Shown here in pieces: positions 34,465 through 43,287 of a DNA stretch of 64,000 nucleotides. Within the stretch, counting starts at the first letter, position 1. Every line of letters begins with the position of its first letter. The stretch covers positions 620,001 through 684,000 of the forward strand of contig OZ242168.1 of assembly GCA_965205275.1 (NCBI GenBank), written 5' to 3'. Source of the stretch: WTFY01 sp965205275. Lineage in GTDB: Bacteria; Pseudomonadota; Gammaproteobacteria; UBA4575. The notes under the pieces were generated by a model. That model was not told the origin of the DNA. It made no database searches and saw nothing but the letters and a program-made list of their open reading frames with translations. The position numbers were made by a program, and so were the translations under genes.

Positions 34465-35331
34465 GGCCGGCGCGACTGAAGGAACTGGCGCGCTGGTTGA
34501 TGGACTGTTTTGGGGTGAGTGGCCGACGGGCATGCGGGGTGCTGCGTCTGCCTCGTTCGACCTGGGTGTACCGGTCACGCAGGGTGGAGCAGGTAGCATT
34601 GAAGCAGCGCATCCGGGACATTGCTAAAACACGTACCCGCTACGGGTATCTTCGCATTCATGCGTTGTTACGGAGAGAGGGCTGGGTCGTGAACCGCAAG
34701 CGGATCTATCGTTTGTATTGCGAGATGGGGCTGCAGATGCGGCACAAGCCCCCCAGGCGGCGGGTGCAGGTGAAGCTGAGAGAAGCACGCCCGGCAGCTC
34801 GTTTTCAAAATGACTGCTGGAGCATGGATTTCATGGCCGATCAGACTTTCGATGGCCAACGGCTGAGGGTGTTAACGATAGTGGATAACTTTAGCCGTGT
34901 GAGTCCAGCCATAGAGGTACGCCGTCGGTATACGGGATACGATGTGGTGTGCACCCTGGAACGGGCCACCCGGGACTATGGGACCCCGCGCACGGTTCGG
35001 GTGGATAATGGGCCGGAGTTCGTGTCAAGAGAAGTGGATTTGTGGGCCTATGCCAACGGTGTGACGCTGGACTTCTCACGCCCCGGAAAGCCCACGGACA
35101 ATGCGTTTATCGAGTCGTTCAATGCACGGGTACGCCAGGAATGTTTGAACCAGCACTAATGGTATGGACCGTTCCCTTTTTTGGCGTCTGCTACAGTGGG
35201 CGCTTTAACAAGGTGTGACGAGGGAGGCAGGAGGGTTCTGAAGGGAGGTCATGATTCACGCCTCTTGGATCCGACTTCAAAGAGCCCAGATGGTCTGTCA
35301 GTTCAAACCATACCACTTCAAGGAGTAAACC

Positions 35332-36405
35332 ATGACCAAGGGCAAGCATAGCACGATTACCCCCAGGACCCCTGCCTGCATCGGCATCGACCTGGCCAAG
35401 AACTCGGTTCACGTATACGGGGTGGATGCTCAAGGCCGGCGCTGCGTGGACCAGAAGATGCGCCCGGACAAGGCCAGGGCGTTGCTGTCCACCCTGACCC
35501 CCTGCGTGGTGGGCATGGAGGCCTGCGGGCGTGCCCACCAATGGGGTCGCAAGGTGCAGGCCCTGGGGCATGAGGCAAGACTCATGGCTCCACAGTTCGT
35601 CAAGGCGTATGTGAAGTCCAACAAGAATGACCGGGCCGATGCCGAGGCCATCTGTGAGGCAGTACAACGTCCGAACATGCGCTTTGTCGGGATCAAGAGT
35701 GAGGCACGCCAGGCACAGCAGTCGATGCACCGGGTTCGTTCCAGGGCAGTGGCCAACCGTACCGCGCATGTGAACGAGATCCGTGGCCTGTTGTCCGAGT
35801 ATGGCATTGAGATCCCTCAGGGTCGCAGGCAGGTGCGCCCGGCAGTAGCGCAGGTGCTGGGGGATGGGGGGATGGCAGAGATCGACTTGCCCCCGCTGTT
35901 TCTGGAGGTGCTGGCCGACCTGTATGACGAGCTGGTGCATCTGGAGGCACGGGTAGAGCGGTATGACAGCATGATCGAGTCGATCGCCAGATCGGATGAG
36001 CAGGCACGATTGCTGATGACGATCCCCGGTGTAGGGCCGATGACGGCCACTGCACTGCTCGCTTCGATCGGGGAGGCGGGAGTGTTCAGGAACGGGCGGG
36101 AATGTGCTGCCTGGCTGGGGCTGGTGCCGAGGCAGCATTCCACCGGGGGCAAGGATCGGCTGCTGGGGATCTCCAAACGCGGCGACCGGTATGTACGCTG
36201 TCTGTTGATCCATGGGGCCCGGGCGGTGGTGAGGCAGCGCACTTGCAAGGAGAGAACAGATGCCCGCAGCCAGTGGCTGCAGCGGTTGCTGGAACGACGC
36301 CACAGGAACGTGGCGACGGTGGCGCTGGCGAATCGCATGGCCCGTACGGCATGGGCGGTGCTGGCTTCAGGCAAGCCGTATGAAGAGAACTACGTGCCGG
36401 TGTGA
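35332..36405 (+). CDS. IS110-family DEDD transposase
   Basis: 357 residues. N-terminal RuvC-like DEDD domain (IGIDLAKNSVHVYGVD, VGMEACGRAHQWGRKV, KSNKNDRADAEAICEA), coiled middle, then the C-terminal Tnp_20 domain with IPGVGPMTATALLASIGEAG, GRECAAWLGLVPRQHSTGGK and catalytic Ser region (GDRYVRCLLIHGARAVV). The start follows TTCAAGGAG. Complete; no stops. Confidence 0.94.
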   Translation: MTKGKHSTITPRTPACIGIDLAKNSVHVYGVDAQGRRCVDQKMRPDKARALLSTLTPCVVGMEACGRAHQWGRKVQALGHEARLMAPQFVKAYVKSNKNDRADAEAICEAVQRPNMRFVGIKSEARQAQQSMHRVRSRAVANRTAHVNEIRGLLSEYGIEIPQGRRQVRPAVAQVLGDGGMAEIDLPPLFLEVLADLYDELVHLEARVERYDSMIESIARSDEQARLLMTIPGVGPMTATALLASIGEAGVFRNGRECAAWLGLVPRQHSTGGKDRLLGISKRGDRYVRCLLIHGARAVVRQRTCKERTDARSQWLQRLLERRHRNVATVALANRMARTAWAVLASGKPYEENYVPV

Positions 36406-36739
36406 ACAGACACCGGTCCACGAGGACCCGGAAACGTAAGATCAACCCCGGACGGACACAGGAGGACGATACCCACCCAGGTTGCGAAAGAGTGAACCCG
36501 CGTGATGGCAGAAAAGGCAACTCTGCCGGGGTGAGAACCTGATCAAACCAAAGGCCCGATGCATGACCCCTTGAGAGGGTGACTGCGACAGAGGTCGAAG
36601 CACTGATAAGGACATCCCGGCGCGAATTCCATCAGGGCCAGAAGGCACATAGTCCTTCATAAAACAGGTCGGATAGATGGCTGCAGCCTACTCTTCCTGA
36701 ACAAAGAATTGCTCTTGCAAACGGGGAACGGTCCATAGA
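36406..36739 (+). ncRNA. Candidate bridge/seek RNA region of the IS110-family element
   Basis: 334 nt non-coding right end of the element. In IS1111-type elements the guide RNA that selects target and donor DNA is encoded downstream of the transposase. I did not fold it in detail; assignment rests on position and family knowledge. Confidence 0.4.
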
Positions 36740-36936
36740 TGGTTCCTGTCCCTGGACGATGCACGGGTCAAGATTGACCGCTGGAGGGAGATGTATAATC
36801 ATGAGAGGCCGCACAGCCAACTGGGATATAAAACGCCGGTGGAGTTCGCTGAAGCGCACCGGAAACAGGAAGAAGAACAGACAAATTTAAATCAGAATTT
36901 CGCATAAAGTCTGGACCAGTTTTTGGGGGAGGACCA

Positions 36937-36990
36937 ACTATCGTTCCTGCTCTTTGAAGACCTGGTACATACGCGGGGGGCTTGGCAATA
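36937..36990 (+). pseudogene. 3' relic of an element B-like orfB, right part
   Basis: Continues 34046-34116 after the nested element C: CCTGGTACATACGCGGGGGG resembles the end of orfB at 17227-17246. Confidence 0.65.
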
Positions 36991-37320
36991 AACGATACAT
37001 CGTTGCCACGTTCCCACGGTATACCACTCTAATTATATAGCGGGTAAAGTATATAATCGCGTCCATCTATTCGACAAATCACACTGTTCCCAAGTAAGCT
37101 GTAAAACAGGTTCATGCCTTACAAGAAAAACAGGCATTAAATATTCTGGCACGGTGATTCGGGAGCCACTAAATAAGCGTATTTGCCTGATATTGGAGCA
37201 GATATTTACCTTTTAGCCGAAGCAGGACGACGATATAGTTTGTCGTATGTCTGCTAGACAGAATGTCGTATGTTTGCTAGATTACCTACAGTCTTTTATT
37301 GACTTAAGCAGAGAGAAGTA
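36991..37320. other. Regulatory stretch upstream of the AbiE-like pair
   Basis: No gene. Direct repeats TGTCGTATGT(C/T)TGCTAGA at 37241 and 37265 lie 24 bp apart and 36-80 bp before the abiEi-like start. They are probable operators for autoregulation. Confidence 0.55.
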
Positions 37321-37716
37321 ATGCCTATCAAAGTCCGTATACAAAAACGACTGGGTCGCTCCAGGCGCTATGTTTTCATGCGCGCCGATTTCAAAGATAT
37401 TGCCGAGTATGATCAGGTTGGGCGTGGATTACGTGACTTGGTGAAAAGTGGTGAATTGCTCAAGGTCGGCTATGGTGTCTATACCAAGGCCAGAAAAAAC
37501 CCGATCACAGGCAGGATCATGCCCGCATGTCCTGGTGGCTCGGATGCAGTCATCCTCGAGGCCCTTGAACGCCTTGACGTTGGCTATTCATTTGGCAGGA
37601 GTTCAGCCAAATACCTGGCGGGCGAATCTACGCAAATCCCTGCCTATACACAAATCGAAACGCCTTATCGTTTTAAACGCCGCTTGTCGATTGGAAATAG
37701 CCGGCTGAATGTCTGA
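37321..37716 (+). CDS. AbiEi-like antitoxin (DUF6088 type)
   Basis: 131 residues. N-terminal winged HTH with VFMRADFKDIAEYDQVGRGL, LRDLVKSGELLKVGYGVYTK typical of AbiEi/DUF6088 regulators, then a short C-terminal part. It represses its own operon. It overlaps the toxin gene by 8 bp. Type IV-like toxin-antitoxin and phage-abortive system. Confidence 0.85.
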   Translation: MPIKVRIQKRLGRSRRYVFMRADFKDIAEYDQVGRGLRDLVKSGELLKVGYGVYTKARKNPITGRIMPACPGGSDAVILEALERLDVGYSFGRSSAKYLAGESTQIPAYTQIETPYRFKRRLSIGNSRLNV

Positions 37717-38665
37717 CTTGACGACGGCCTTTGCTGAGGCCGCTGATGCCTTGGGCATTGGCACAACCTCCATCGTTGAAAAAGATTACTACGTTGTTGA
37801 ACTGCTGAGGGTTCTGCAGCCTCTTCAATTTGAATCTCACCAACTGGTATTTGCCGGTGGTACAGCGCTGGCAAAATCTGGGATTGATCTAAACCGGATG
37901 TCGGAAGACGTCGACATCAATCTGGTGCCCAGCGCTGGATTTTCCATAAACAGCCGCGAACAACGCAAAACAATCCGAAAACGTATTGTCTTGGCCGTAC
38001 ATCAATCAATTGGGAATTCAGATTTATTTCAGTTTGACGACACGTTCCCAAAAAAGACGCTAGATGAGTACCGTTATAATTGCTTGTCTGTTCGTTACCC
38101 CCAAGCATTTTCGCAAGCGCCATGCCTGCGCCCGTTTATCAAGCTGGAACTCGTTGAGACTGAAATGTTTCAGGCCCCGGAACATCGCTCAATCACTTCG
38201 CTGGTATTTGACTTTGCACAGCTCGGTTCACCGGTAAAACACTTTCCCTTAGCCGCGATCGCCAGCACGAGAGTGGAAAAACTGATCACGGTGATGCGGC
38301 GTACTGCAGCCAGAATCAGGAACGCTGAAAGAGAAGACGATGAGTCTTTGGTGCGTCACATATACGATCATTTCAAAATTACCGAAGCATCCGGTATGGA
38401 CATTGACCCGTCGATTGAACTGGCACAGGCTACGATCGCTAAAGACGCTGAACGATATGGCAATCAACACCCACAGCTGCGTAAAGCGCCAATTGCAGAA
38501 CTCAGGTCAGGTTTAGAGGAAATCGGTAATAACCCTATTTACGAAAAAAGGTATAGGGAGTTCGTTACCCCCATGGTATTCGGAACGACTCAAGTGTCTT
38601 GGAGGCTTGCGTATGAACGATTCCATGAATCGGCTATAGCCTTATTAGCTAGCCTAGACCAATAG
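37709..38665 (+). CDS. AbiEii-like nucleotidyltransferase toxin
   Basis: 318 residues. Nucleotidyltransferase core FAGGTALAKSGIDLNRMSED then VDINLV: GG...TxLxK and the SEDxD metal motif of AbiEii/MenT toxins, which add nucleotides to tRNA in related systems. Further conserved KLELVETEMF and ASTRVEKLITVMRR. Complete and coupled to the upstream antitoxin. Confidence 0.9.
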   Translation: MSDLTTAFAEAADALGIGTTSIVEKDYYVVELLRVLQPLQFESHQLVFAGGTALAKSGIDLNRMSEDVDINLVPSAGFSINSREQRKTIRKRIVLAVHQSIGNSDLFQFDDTFPKKTLDEYRYNCLSVRYPQAFSQAPCLRPFIKLELVETEMFQAPEHRSITSLVFDFAQLGSPVKHFPLAAIASTRVEKLITVMRRTAARIRNAEREDDESLVRHIYDHFKITEASGMDIDPSIELAQATIAKDAERYGNQHPQLRKAPIAELRSGLEEIGNNPIYEKRYREFVTPMVFGTTQVSWRLAYERFHESAIALLASLDQ

Positions 38666-38671
38666 CTGACT

Positions 38672-39141
38672 GCCTGTTCCCCGTCAGCATAAGTCGGACA
38701 AACTGAGGGGATTGAATAAGAGAGGGTTTTCGCTCATCGTTAACCAGAAAGAACAACGATGAGACAGAAAAGGAATGACCACAAAGACAGTGCCGAGAAG
38801 GCCGTCAAAGACATTCGTCGCCAGACGACCCGGCGACGGTATTCCCCACAAGCGCGTATCGTCCTGGACAACGGCCCTGGGGTGACGGGTACGGTGATGG
38901 TTCCCTAGAGTCAGCAGTGATGCGTGCAAGGGCATTGTATTCAACCGAGCCAGCGACCCGAAATGCGTTGGTTGAATCGTTCAACGGAAGATGCAGGGAC
39001 GGTTGCCTGAATCAGCACGGGTTCAAGGATTTGGCTGATGCCAGTCAGATGATTGAACACGGGAGGAAAGACTGCAATCAAACCAGGCCGCATCGCTTGC
39101 CCGGATATCAATCTTCGGCAAGCTTCGAACAAGCAGCCTGA
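38672..39141 (+). pseudogene. Remnant of an IS3-family element
   Basis: A leader with CCCGTCAGCATAAGTCGGACA, an orfA start (MRQKRNDHKDSAEKAVKDIR, 38760) that stops after 49 codons, and the end of an orfB (NALVESFNGRCRDGCLNQHG, 38955-39141). Most of the element is deleted. Related left ends sit at 2409 and 52215. Confidence 0.75.
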
Positions 39142-39380
39142 ACCTTGGAACACTCCTGCCTGGAGTGGATGACCTTACGGGAGAAGGTCAAACTGAGTAA
39201 TGGCGGACCGCCGAGAAGCACTACCTGATCTTCACTGACTAACAAATAAATCGGGAGATAACCTATTTTTACAGAAAAGGAGTGGCATAATCCCACTCTT
39301 TGACCCAAGGCTGATTTGTTCAGCGTGTTCCTAATGAATCTGGTATTTGTTGATATTCTCAAGGGAGAAAGGACTCACTG

Positions 39381-40340
39381 ATGGAGCAGCTGACCGACCT
39401 AAAAGCCATCTTGCATTCAAAGCGAGCGAACATCTATTACTTGGAAAAATGCCGTGTTATGCAAAAAGATGGGCGCGTGCTCTACCTTACCGAAGCTAAA
39501 AATGAGAATCAGTACTGGAATATCCCTATCGCCAACACAACCTGTCTGCTGTTAGGCACGGGCACATCAGTAACCCAAGCAGCTATGCGAATGCTCGCTC
39601 AGGCGGGCGTGCTGATTGGCTTTTGTGGCGGCGGCGGTACGCCGCTTCTAATGGCTACCGAAATCGAATGGATGTCGCCTCAAAGCGAATACCGCCCGGC
39701 AGAATATCTACAGGGTTGGATGTCGTTCTGGTTTGATGATGCCAAACGTCTACAAGCTGCCAAGCAACTACAGCAAGCACGTATAGCGTTTTTGCATGCA
39801 GTTTGGAGCAAAGATCGTGACCTGCAAGCCGATGGATTCAACAGCAAAGATGCTGATATACAACAACTGTTAAACGATGCGCCAAAAAAAATAGCTGCCT
39901 CCAGCAGCGTTGGAAAACTACTGCTAGAAGAGGCTAAACTTACAAAACAACTCTACAAACTGGCGGTAAATCGCACAAAATACGGCGAATTTACCCGGAC
40001 CCGTGAAGCCGTAGACACTGCTAACGCCTTTTTAAATCATGGTAATTACCTTGCCTATGGGCTGGCCGCCACCACACTATGGGTGTTAGGCATACCTCAT
40101 GGTTTTGCTGTAATGCACGGTAAAACGCGGCGTGGCGCACTTGTGTTTGACGTAGCTGACCTAATCAAGGACGCGCTGGTCCTGCCGTGGTCATTTATTT
40201 GTGCAAAAGAGGGTGCCACGGAGCAAGAGTTCCGACAACAATGCCTGCAAGCGTTTATCGACCACAAGGCGCTAGACTGTATGTTTGAGCAAGTAAAAAA
40301 TACAGCACTTAATCAGCAATGGGAAGATGCAGGTGAATAG
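39381..40340 (+). CDS. cas1: Cas1, type I-F
   Basis: 319 residues. Integrase of CRISPR spacer acquisition. Type I-F family start (TDLKAILHSKRANIYYLEKC), N-terminal beta domain, metal-binding Glu in LLLEEAKLTKQLYKLAVNRT, His in HGFAVMHGKTRRGALVFDVA and Asp shortly after. Intact length. cas3f follows after 2 bp. No CRISPR repeats are found near it, so acquisition here is not functional by itself. Confidence 0.94.
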   Translation: MEQLTDLKAILHSKRANIYYLEKCRVMQKDGRVLYLTEAKNENQYWNIPIANTTCLLLGTGTSVTQAAMRMLAQAGVLIGFCGGGGTPLLMATEIEWMSPQSEYRPAEYLQGWMSFWFDDAKRLQAAKQLQQARIAFLHAVWSKDRDLQADGFNSKDADIQQLLNDAPKKIAASSSVGKLLLEEAKLTKQLYKLAVNRTKYGEFTRTREAVDTANAFLNHGNYLAYGLAATTLWVLGIPHGFAVMHGKTRRGALVFDVADLIKDALVLPWSFICAKEGATEQEFRQQCLQAFIDHKALDCMFEQVKNTALNQQWEDAGE

Positions 40341-40342
40341 CC

Positions 40343-40908
40343 ATGATGGTCACATTTGTATCCCAGTGTGAGAAAAAAGCCTTAAACCGCACTCGCCGAG
40401 TGCTAGATAGTTTTGCCGACCGCATAGGTGATAATACCTGGCGGACAGTGATTACTAATGAAGGTTTAAATGCGGTTAAAAAACTATTACGTAAAACGGC
40501 AAGTAAGAATACGGCTGTGAGTTGCCATTGGATACGTAGCCGCAAGCAAACAGAGTTGGTCTGGGTAGTAGGAAATAGGCAGAAATTTAATGAGTTAGGT
40601 ATCGTACCGGTAAATACGACTAAAAAATCACTACTAAAAAACAATAGAGAAAGTGATTGGGACTATTTACCTCTCATTCAAAGTTTAACGGCACTTGCAG
40701 CTCTTTTTCATGACTGGGGAAAGTCTTCAGAGTTTTTTCAAGCCAAGCTGCGAGATAATAAAAAAATTGGCGACCCGTTGAGACATGAGTGGATTTCAAC
40801 GTTGTTTTTTAATGCCTTTGTTAATGGCGAATCGGATGAACAATGGTTAACTCGGTTATTAAATGGGAAAATTACCGCTGATAATCTAAAGGAGTTGGTG
40901 GGAGCAAA
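40343..40908 (+). pseudogene. cas3: Type I-F Cas2-Cas3 fusion gene, 5' fragment
   Basis: About 188 native residues: Cas2-like N-terminal domain (MMVTFVSQCEKKALNRTRRV) and the start of the HD nuclease (ALAALFHDWGKSSEFFQAKL). It is cut by element F at 40909; helicase domain and the csy genes are absent. Only adaptation genes remain. Confidence 0.9.
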
Positions 40909-40959
40909 TGATCTTTCCCCTGAATTAGATCCATTCCTGGTGAGGGAAAAATTATCATA

Positions 40960-41736
40960 TCATGCTGCTTGTTGTGCGAATACAGCCGGTGGTACGTAGC
41001 CAAGTGAGCTGTGTGGTCGTATATAGTTATAGTGGCGTCGCCAGTCATTGATGATGCATCGTGCATCAGGCAGATTGCGAAACCAATGTTGATTGAGACA
41101 GGTATCTCGAAAGCGGGCATTGAACGATTCCACGAACGCATTCTGAGTGGGTTTGCCCGGTTGAATAAAATGCAGTTTCACACCGCTTTGTTGTGACCAG
41201 AAGAACATCGCCTTGCTGGTCAGTTCGCTACCGTTGTCGCACACAATAGTTTTTGGTAAGGAACGAAGCGTTCCGATCTCTTCCAGAAACCCTGCCAATC
41301 GAAGACCGGATATTGAGGTATCTACAATCTGTCCAATACATTCCCGGCTGTAGTCATCGATGATGTTTAACACCCGAAAGCGCCGACTTGAAGCCAACTG
41401 GTCAGAGACAAAGTCGAGTGACCAACGTTGCCCCGGCCCATCCGGTATCATCATTGGTATCCTGGGACGTATCAGCTTCTTCCGTCGTCGTGTTCTCACC
41501 TGTAGATTCGCCTCACAATACAGTCGGTAGGTGCGCTTGCGATTGATAACCAGACCTTCCGCTGCCAATAGTCCATGCAGTATCAGGTAGCCATAACGCG
41601 GATACTGCGTGGCCAGCTCTTTCAGTCGTTGGCACAGGACTTTATCGTGCTTAGGTCTCGGTCGATACTGCATGACTGAGCGAGATAAGCCCACCAATCG
41701 ACACGCCCGCCGCTGACTGGCAAGGTTGGCCGTCAC
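40960..41736 (-). CDS. IS3 orfB DDE transposase (element F)
   Basis: 258 residues. HTH_21 (YPRYGYLILHGLLAAEGLVI), Asp in WSLDFVSDQL, Asp in IVCDNGSELTS and Glu in NAFVESFNARFRDTCLNQHW, then HSSLGYVPPAVFAQQAA. Complete. The start may be extended by frameshifting from orfA. Confidence 0.92.
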   Translation of the reverse strand: MTANLASQRRACRLVGLSRSVMQYRPRPKHDKVLCQRLKELATQYPRYGYLILHGLLAAEGLVINRKRTYRLYCEANLQVRTRRRKKLIRPRIPMMIPDGPGQRWSLDFVSDQLASSRRFRVLNIIDDYSRECIGQIVDTSISGLRLAGFLEEIGTLRSLPKTIVCDNGSELTSKAMFFWSQQSGVKLHFIQPGKPTQNAFVESFNARFRDTCLNQHWFRNLPDARCIINDWRRHYNYIRPHSSLGYVPPAVFAQQAA

Positions 41737-41771
41737 CAGATGCTCAACACCCCGGCGACGGGCAGCGGGCG

Positions 41772-42038
41772 TTAAAATTTTTTTCCGACCAGTTCCTTTA
41801 ATGCCGCATTATCCAGCATCGTATCCGCCAGTAGACGTTTGAGTTTAGTGTTCTCGCTCTCCAGTTCCTTCAGGCGTTTGGCCTCAGAGACTTCCATACC
41901 AGCGTACTTCGACTTCCAGCGGTAGACGCTCTGTTCACTTACATTGTGCTTACGTACCAGGTCTGGCATTTTGGCGCCGGCCTCATGCTCTTTCAGGATC
42001 GAAATGATCTGCTCGTCGGTAAATCGTTTGCCTTTCAT
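41772..42038 (-). CDS. IS3 orfA (element F)
   Basis: 88 residues. HTH (FTDEQIISILKEHEAGAKMP, HNVSEQSVYRWKSKYAG) and zipper (KELESENTKLKRLLADTMLD). Start after AGGAGGTCCCAAG on the minus strand. Confidence 0.92.
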   Translation of the reverse strand: MKGKRFTDEQIISILKEHEAGAKMPDLVRKHNVSEQSVYRWKSKYAGMEVSEAKRLKELESENTKLKRLLADTMLDNAALKELVGKKF

Positions 42039-42317
42039 CTTGGGACCTCCTAAGGTTCAAATTATAGGAAAATCCCTCACATAAAGTGGATCGGGTTACG
42101 GGGGAAAGATCAGCATGATTACCTCCTGATTTTGTTGCCAATAACATGGCTCCTATCAGGCTAGGGATCCATTTATACCGCTGTCTAAATTTTTGAGGCC
42201 ACCTCTATAGCATAGCGGTGTGTTTGCGGTACTTTCCAGGCATGACCCGCACGTTTCAATGTCCGAGCAGGTAATTTATCAGTGGCAATCTAACAATGAA
42301 CATATACGCCAAGTCAG

Positions 42318-43079
42318 TCAGCCTTCCCTGACAATCCATTCTACGGCCTGTCCAATGTGTTCTGCGATGCGCACACTAGGATCATGAATACACCGGTCAT
42401 CGCTGCTTTGATATTTCCCTGTTTTTACAAGAATAGCCTGAAGCCCTGCCGCAGAGGCACCGTTTACGTCTGCCTCGACATCATCCCCAACCATTACAAC
42501 CTCGTCAAGCGGGCAGCAAAAACCTTTGACTGCCTCCAGAAAGAATTCTTTCGCAGGTTTGCCGAGTACGGTTGCCTTGACTCCGCTTGCCATTTCCAGT
42601 GCATGCACGAAAGGTCCTGCATCCAGACTGAAACCATCCTCTTCCCTGAAATAGCGGTTATCGCCCATGGCAAATAAAGGTGCCCCTTCAAACAATATTC
42701 GAAACGCCTTGTTTAATTTTCCGTACGTAAAGCCTGTCCCGGCATCACCAAGCAATACCGAATCGAATTTTTGATGATCAAACTCGGAAAATTCCGGGAG
42801 AAGATTCGTATGCAGTAACAAATAAGGGGAAAGGTTTTTTTCCTTGATGTAATTGCGTGCCGCGACAGCGGCAGTGAACAACTGGTCTTGAGGGATATTC
42901 AAATTCATGGCAGTGAGTTTTTCCAAAATCGTGCTGCGCGGGCTGCGTGTCGTATTCGTGATAAAGCGAACTGGGAAATTGTTTTCAACCAAGTGCCGCA
43001 CTGCATCCAGAGCACCCGGAATAGGGCAGTTTCCTATATACAGGACTCCACTTAAATCTAGCAGTACACCTTTGATCAT
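42318..43079 (-). CDS. HAD-superfamily (type IIA, LHPP-like) phosphatase
   Basis: 253 residues. HAD motif I is DLSGVLY (nucleophile Asp, but Ser-Gly where DxD would have the acid), motif II FITNTTRS, Lys in VLGKPAKEFF, and motif IV MVGDDVEADVNGA. This matches TIGR01458/LHPP-type phosphatases with broad small-phosphate substrates. First backbone gene to the right of the IS region. Confidence 0.88.
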   Translation of the reverse strand: MIKGVLLDLSGVLYIGNCPIPGALDAVRHLVENNFPVRFITNTTRSPRSTILEKLTAMNLNIPQDQLFTAAVAARNYIKEKNLSPYLLLHTNLLPEFSEFDHQKFDSVLLGDAGTGFTYGKLNKAFRILFEGAPLFAMGDNRYFREEDGFSLDAGPFVHALEMASGVKATVLGKPAKEFFLEAVKGFCCPLDEVVMVGDDVEADVNGASAAGLQAILVKTGKYQSSDDRCIHDPSVRIAEHIGQAVEWIVREG

Positions 43080-43287
43080 CGCGTATTACAATAGCGCCGC
43101 ATGAACCCATTATTGCGCGAATTGAAGATGGAATAAATAACCAACTCGAATTATACTGGCATACCCTAGTCACATTGACTGGTTCTCCGCTGAAGGGCAT
43201 TATTTTCTAAACGGTGGGTAGAGGAGGCTGCCAGCCGGGTCTGCCGGAAGCAGGCAAGCTGCCAGAACTGGTGCAGTGCGTATTCCC

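Larger units (their letters stand above)
35157..36739 (+). mobile_element. IS110-family element (IS1111-like)
   Basis: About 1583 bp, near-terminal inverted repeats TATGGACCGTTCCC. Inserted in the palindrome GAACCAG-CA-CTGGTTC of the element C orfB, with one ambiguous T at the junction and no target duplication, as usual for this family. Confidence 0.88.
34461..36907 (+). pseudogene. IS3 orfB (element C), split by an IS110-family insertion
   Basis: 5' part 34461-35156: HTH_21 and core with Asp in WSMDFMADQ, Asp in VRVDNGPEFVS and Glu in NAFIESFNARVRQECLNQH. 3' part 36741-36907: FLSLDDARVKIDRWREMYNH, ERPHSQLGYKTPVEFAEAH. The interruption falls at CAGCAC|TGGTTC, after the catalytic residues; joining both parts restores the frame. 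Confidence 0.88.
34117..36936 (+). mobile_element. IS3-family element C, interrupted by an IS110-family element
   Basis: Ends TGGTCTTCTCCCCATAAACT and TGGTCCTCCCCCAAAAACTG, with 5-bp direct repeat ACTAT (34112-34116, 36937-36941). Without the inner IS it is about 1.24 kb, standard IS3 size. Confidence 0.9.
40909..42112 (-). mobile_element. IS3-family element F (cuts cas3f)
   Basis: About 1204 bp, ends TGATCTTTCCCC on both sides. No target duplication (flanks AAA and GCA), so DNA on the right, presumably the rest of the cas locus, was deleted after insertion. Confidence 0.85.

Noticed and set aside
39142..42317. CRISPR array near cas1
   Set aside because: I looked for 28-bp repeats with 32-bp spacers on both sides and saw none.
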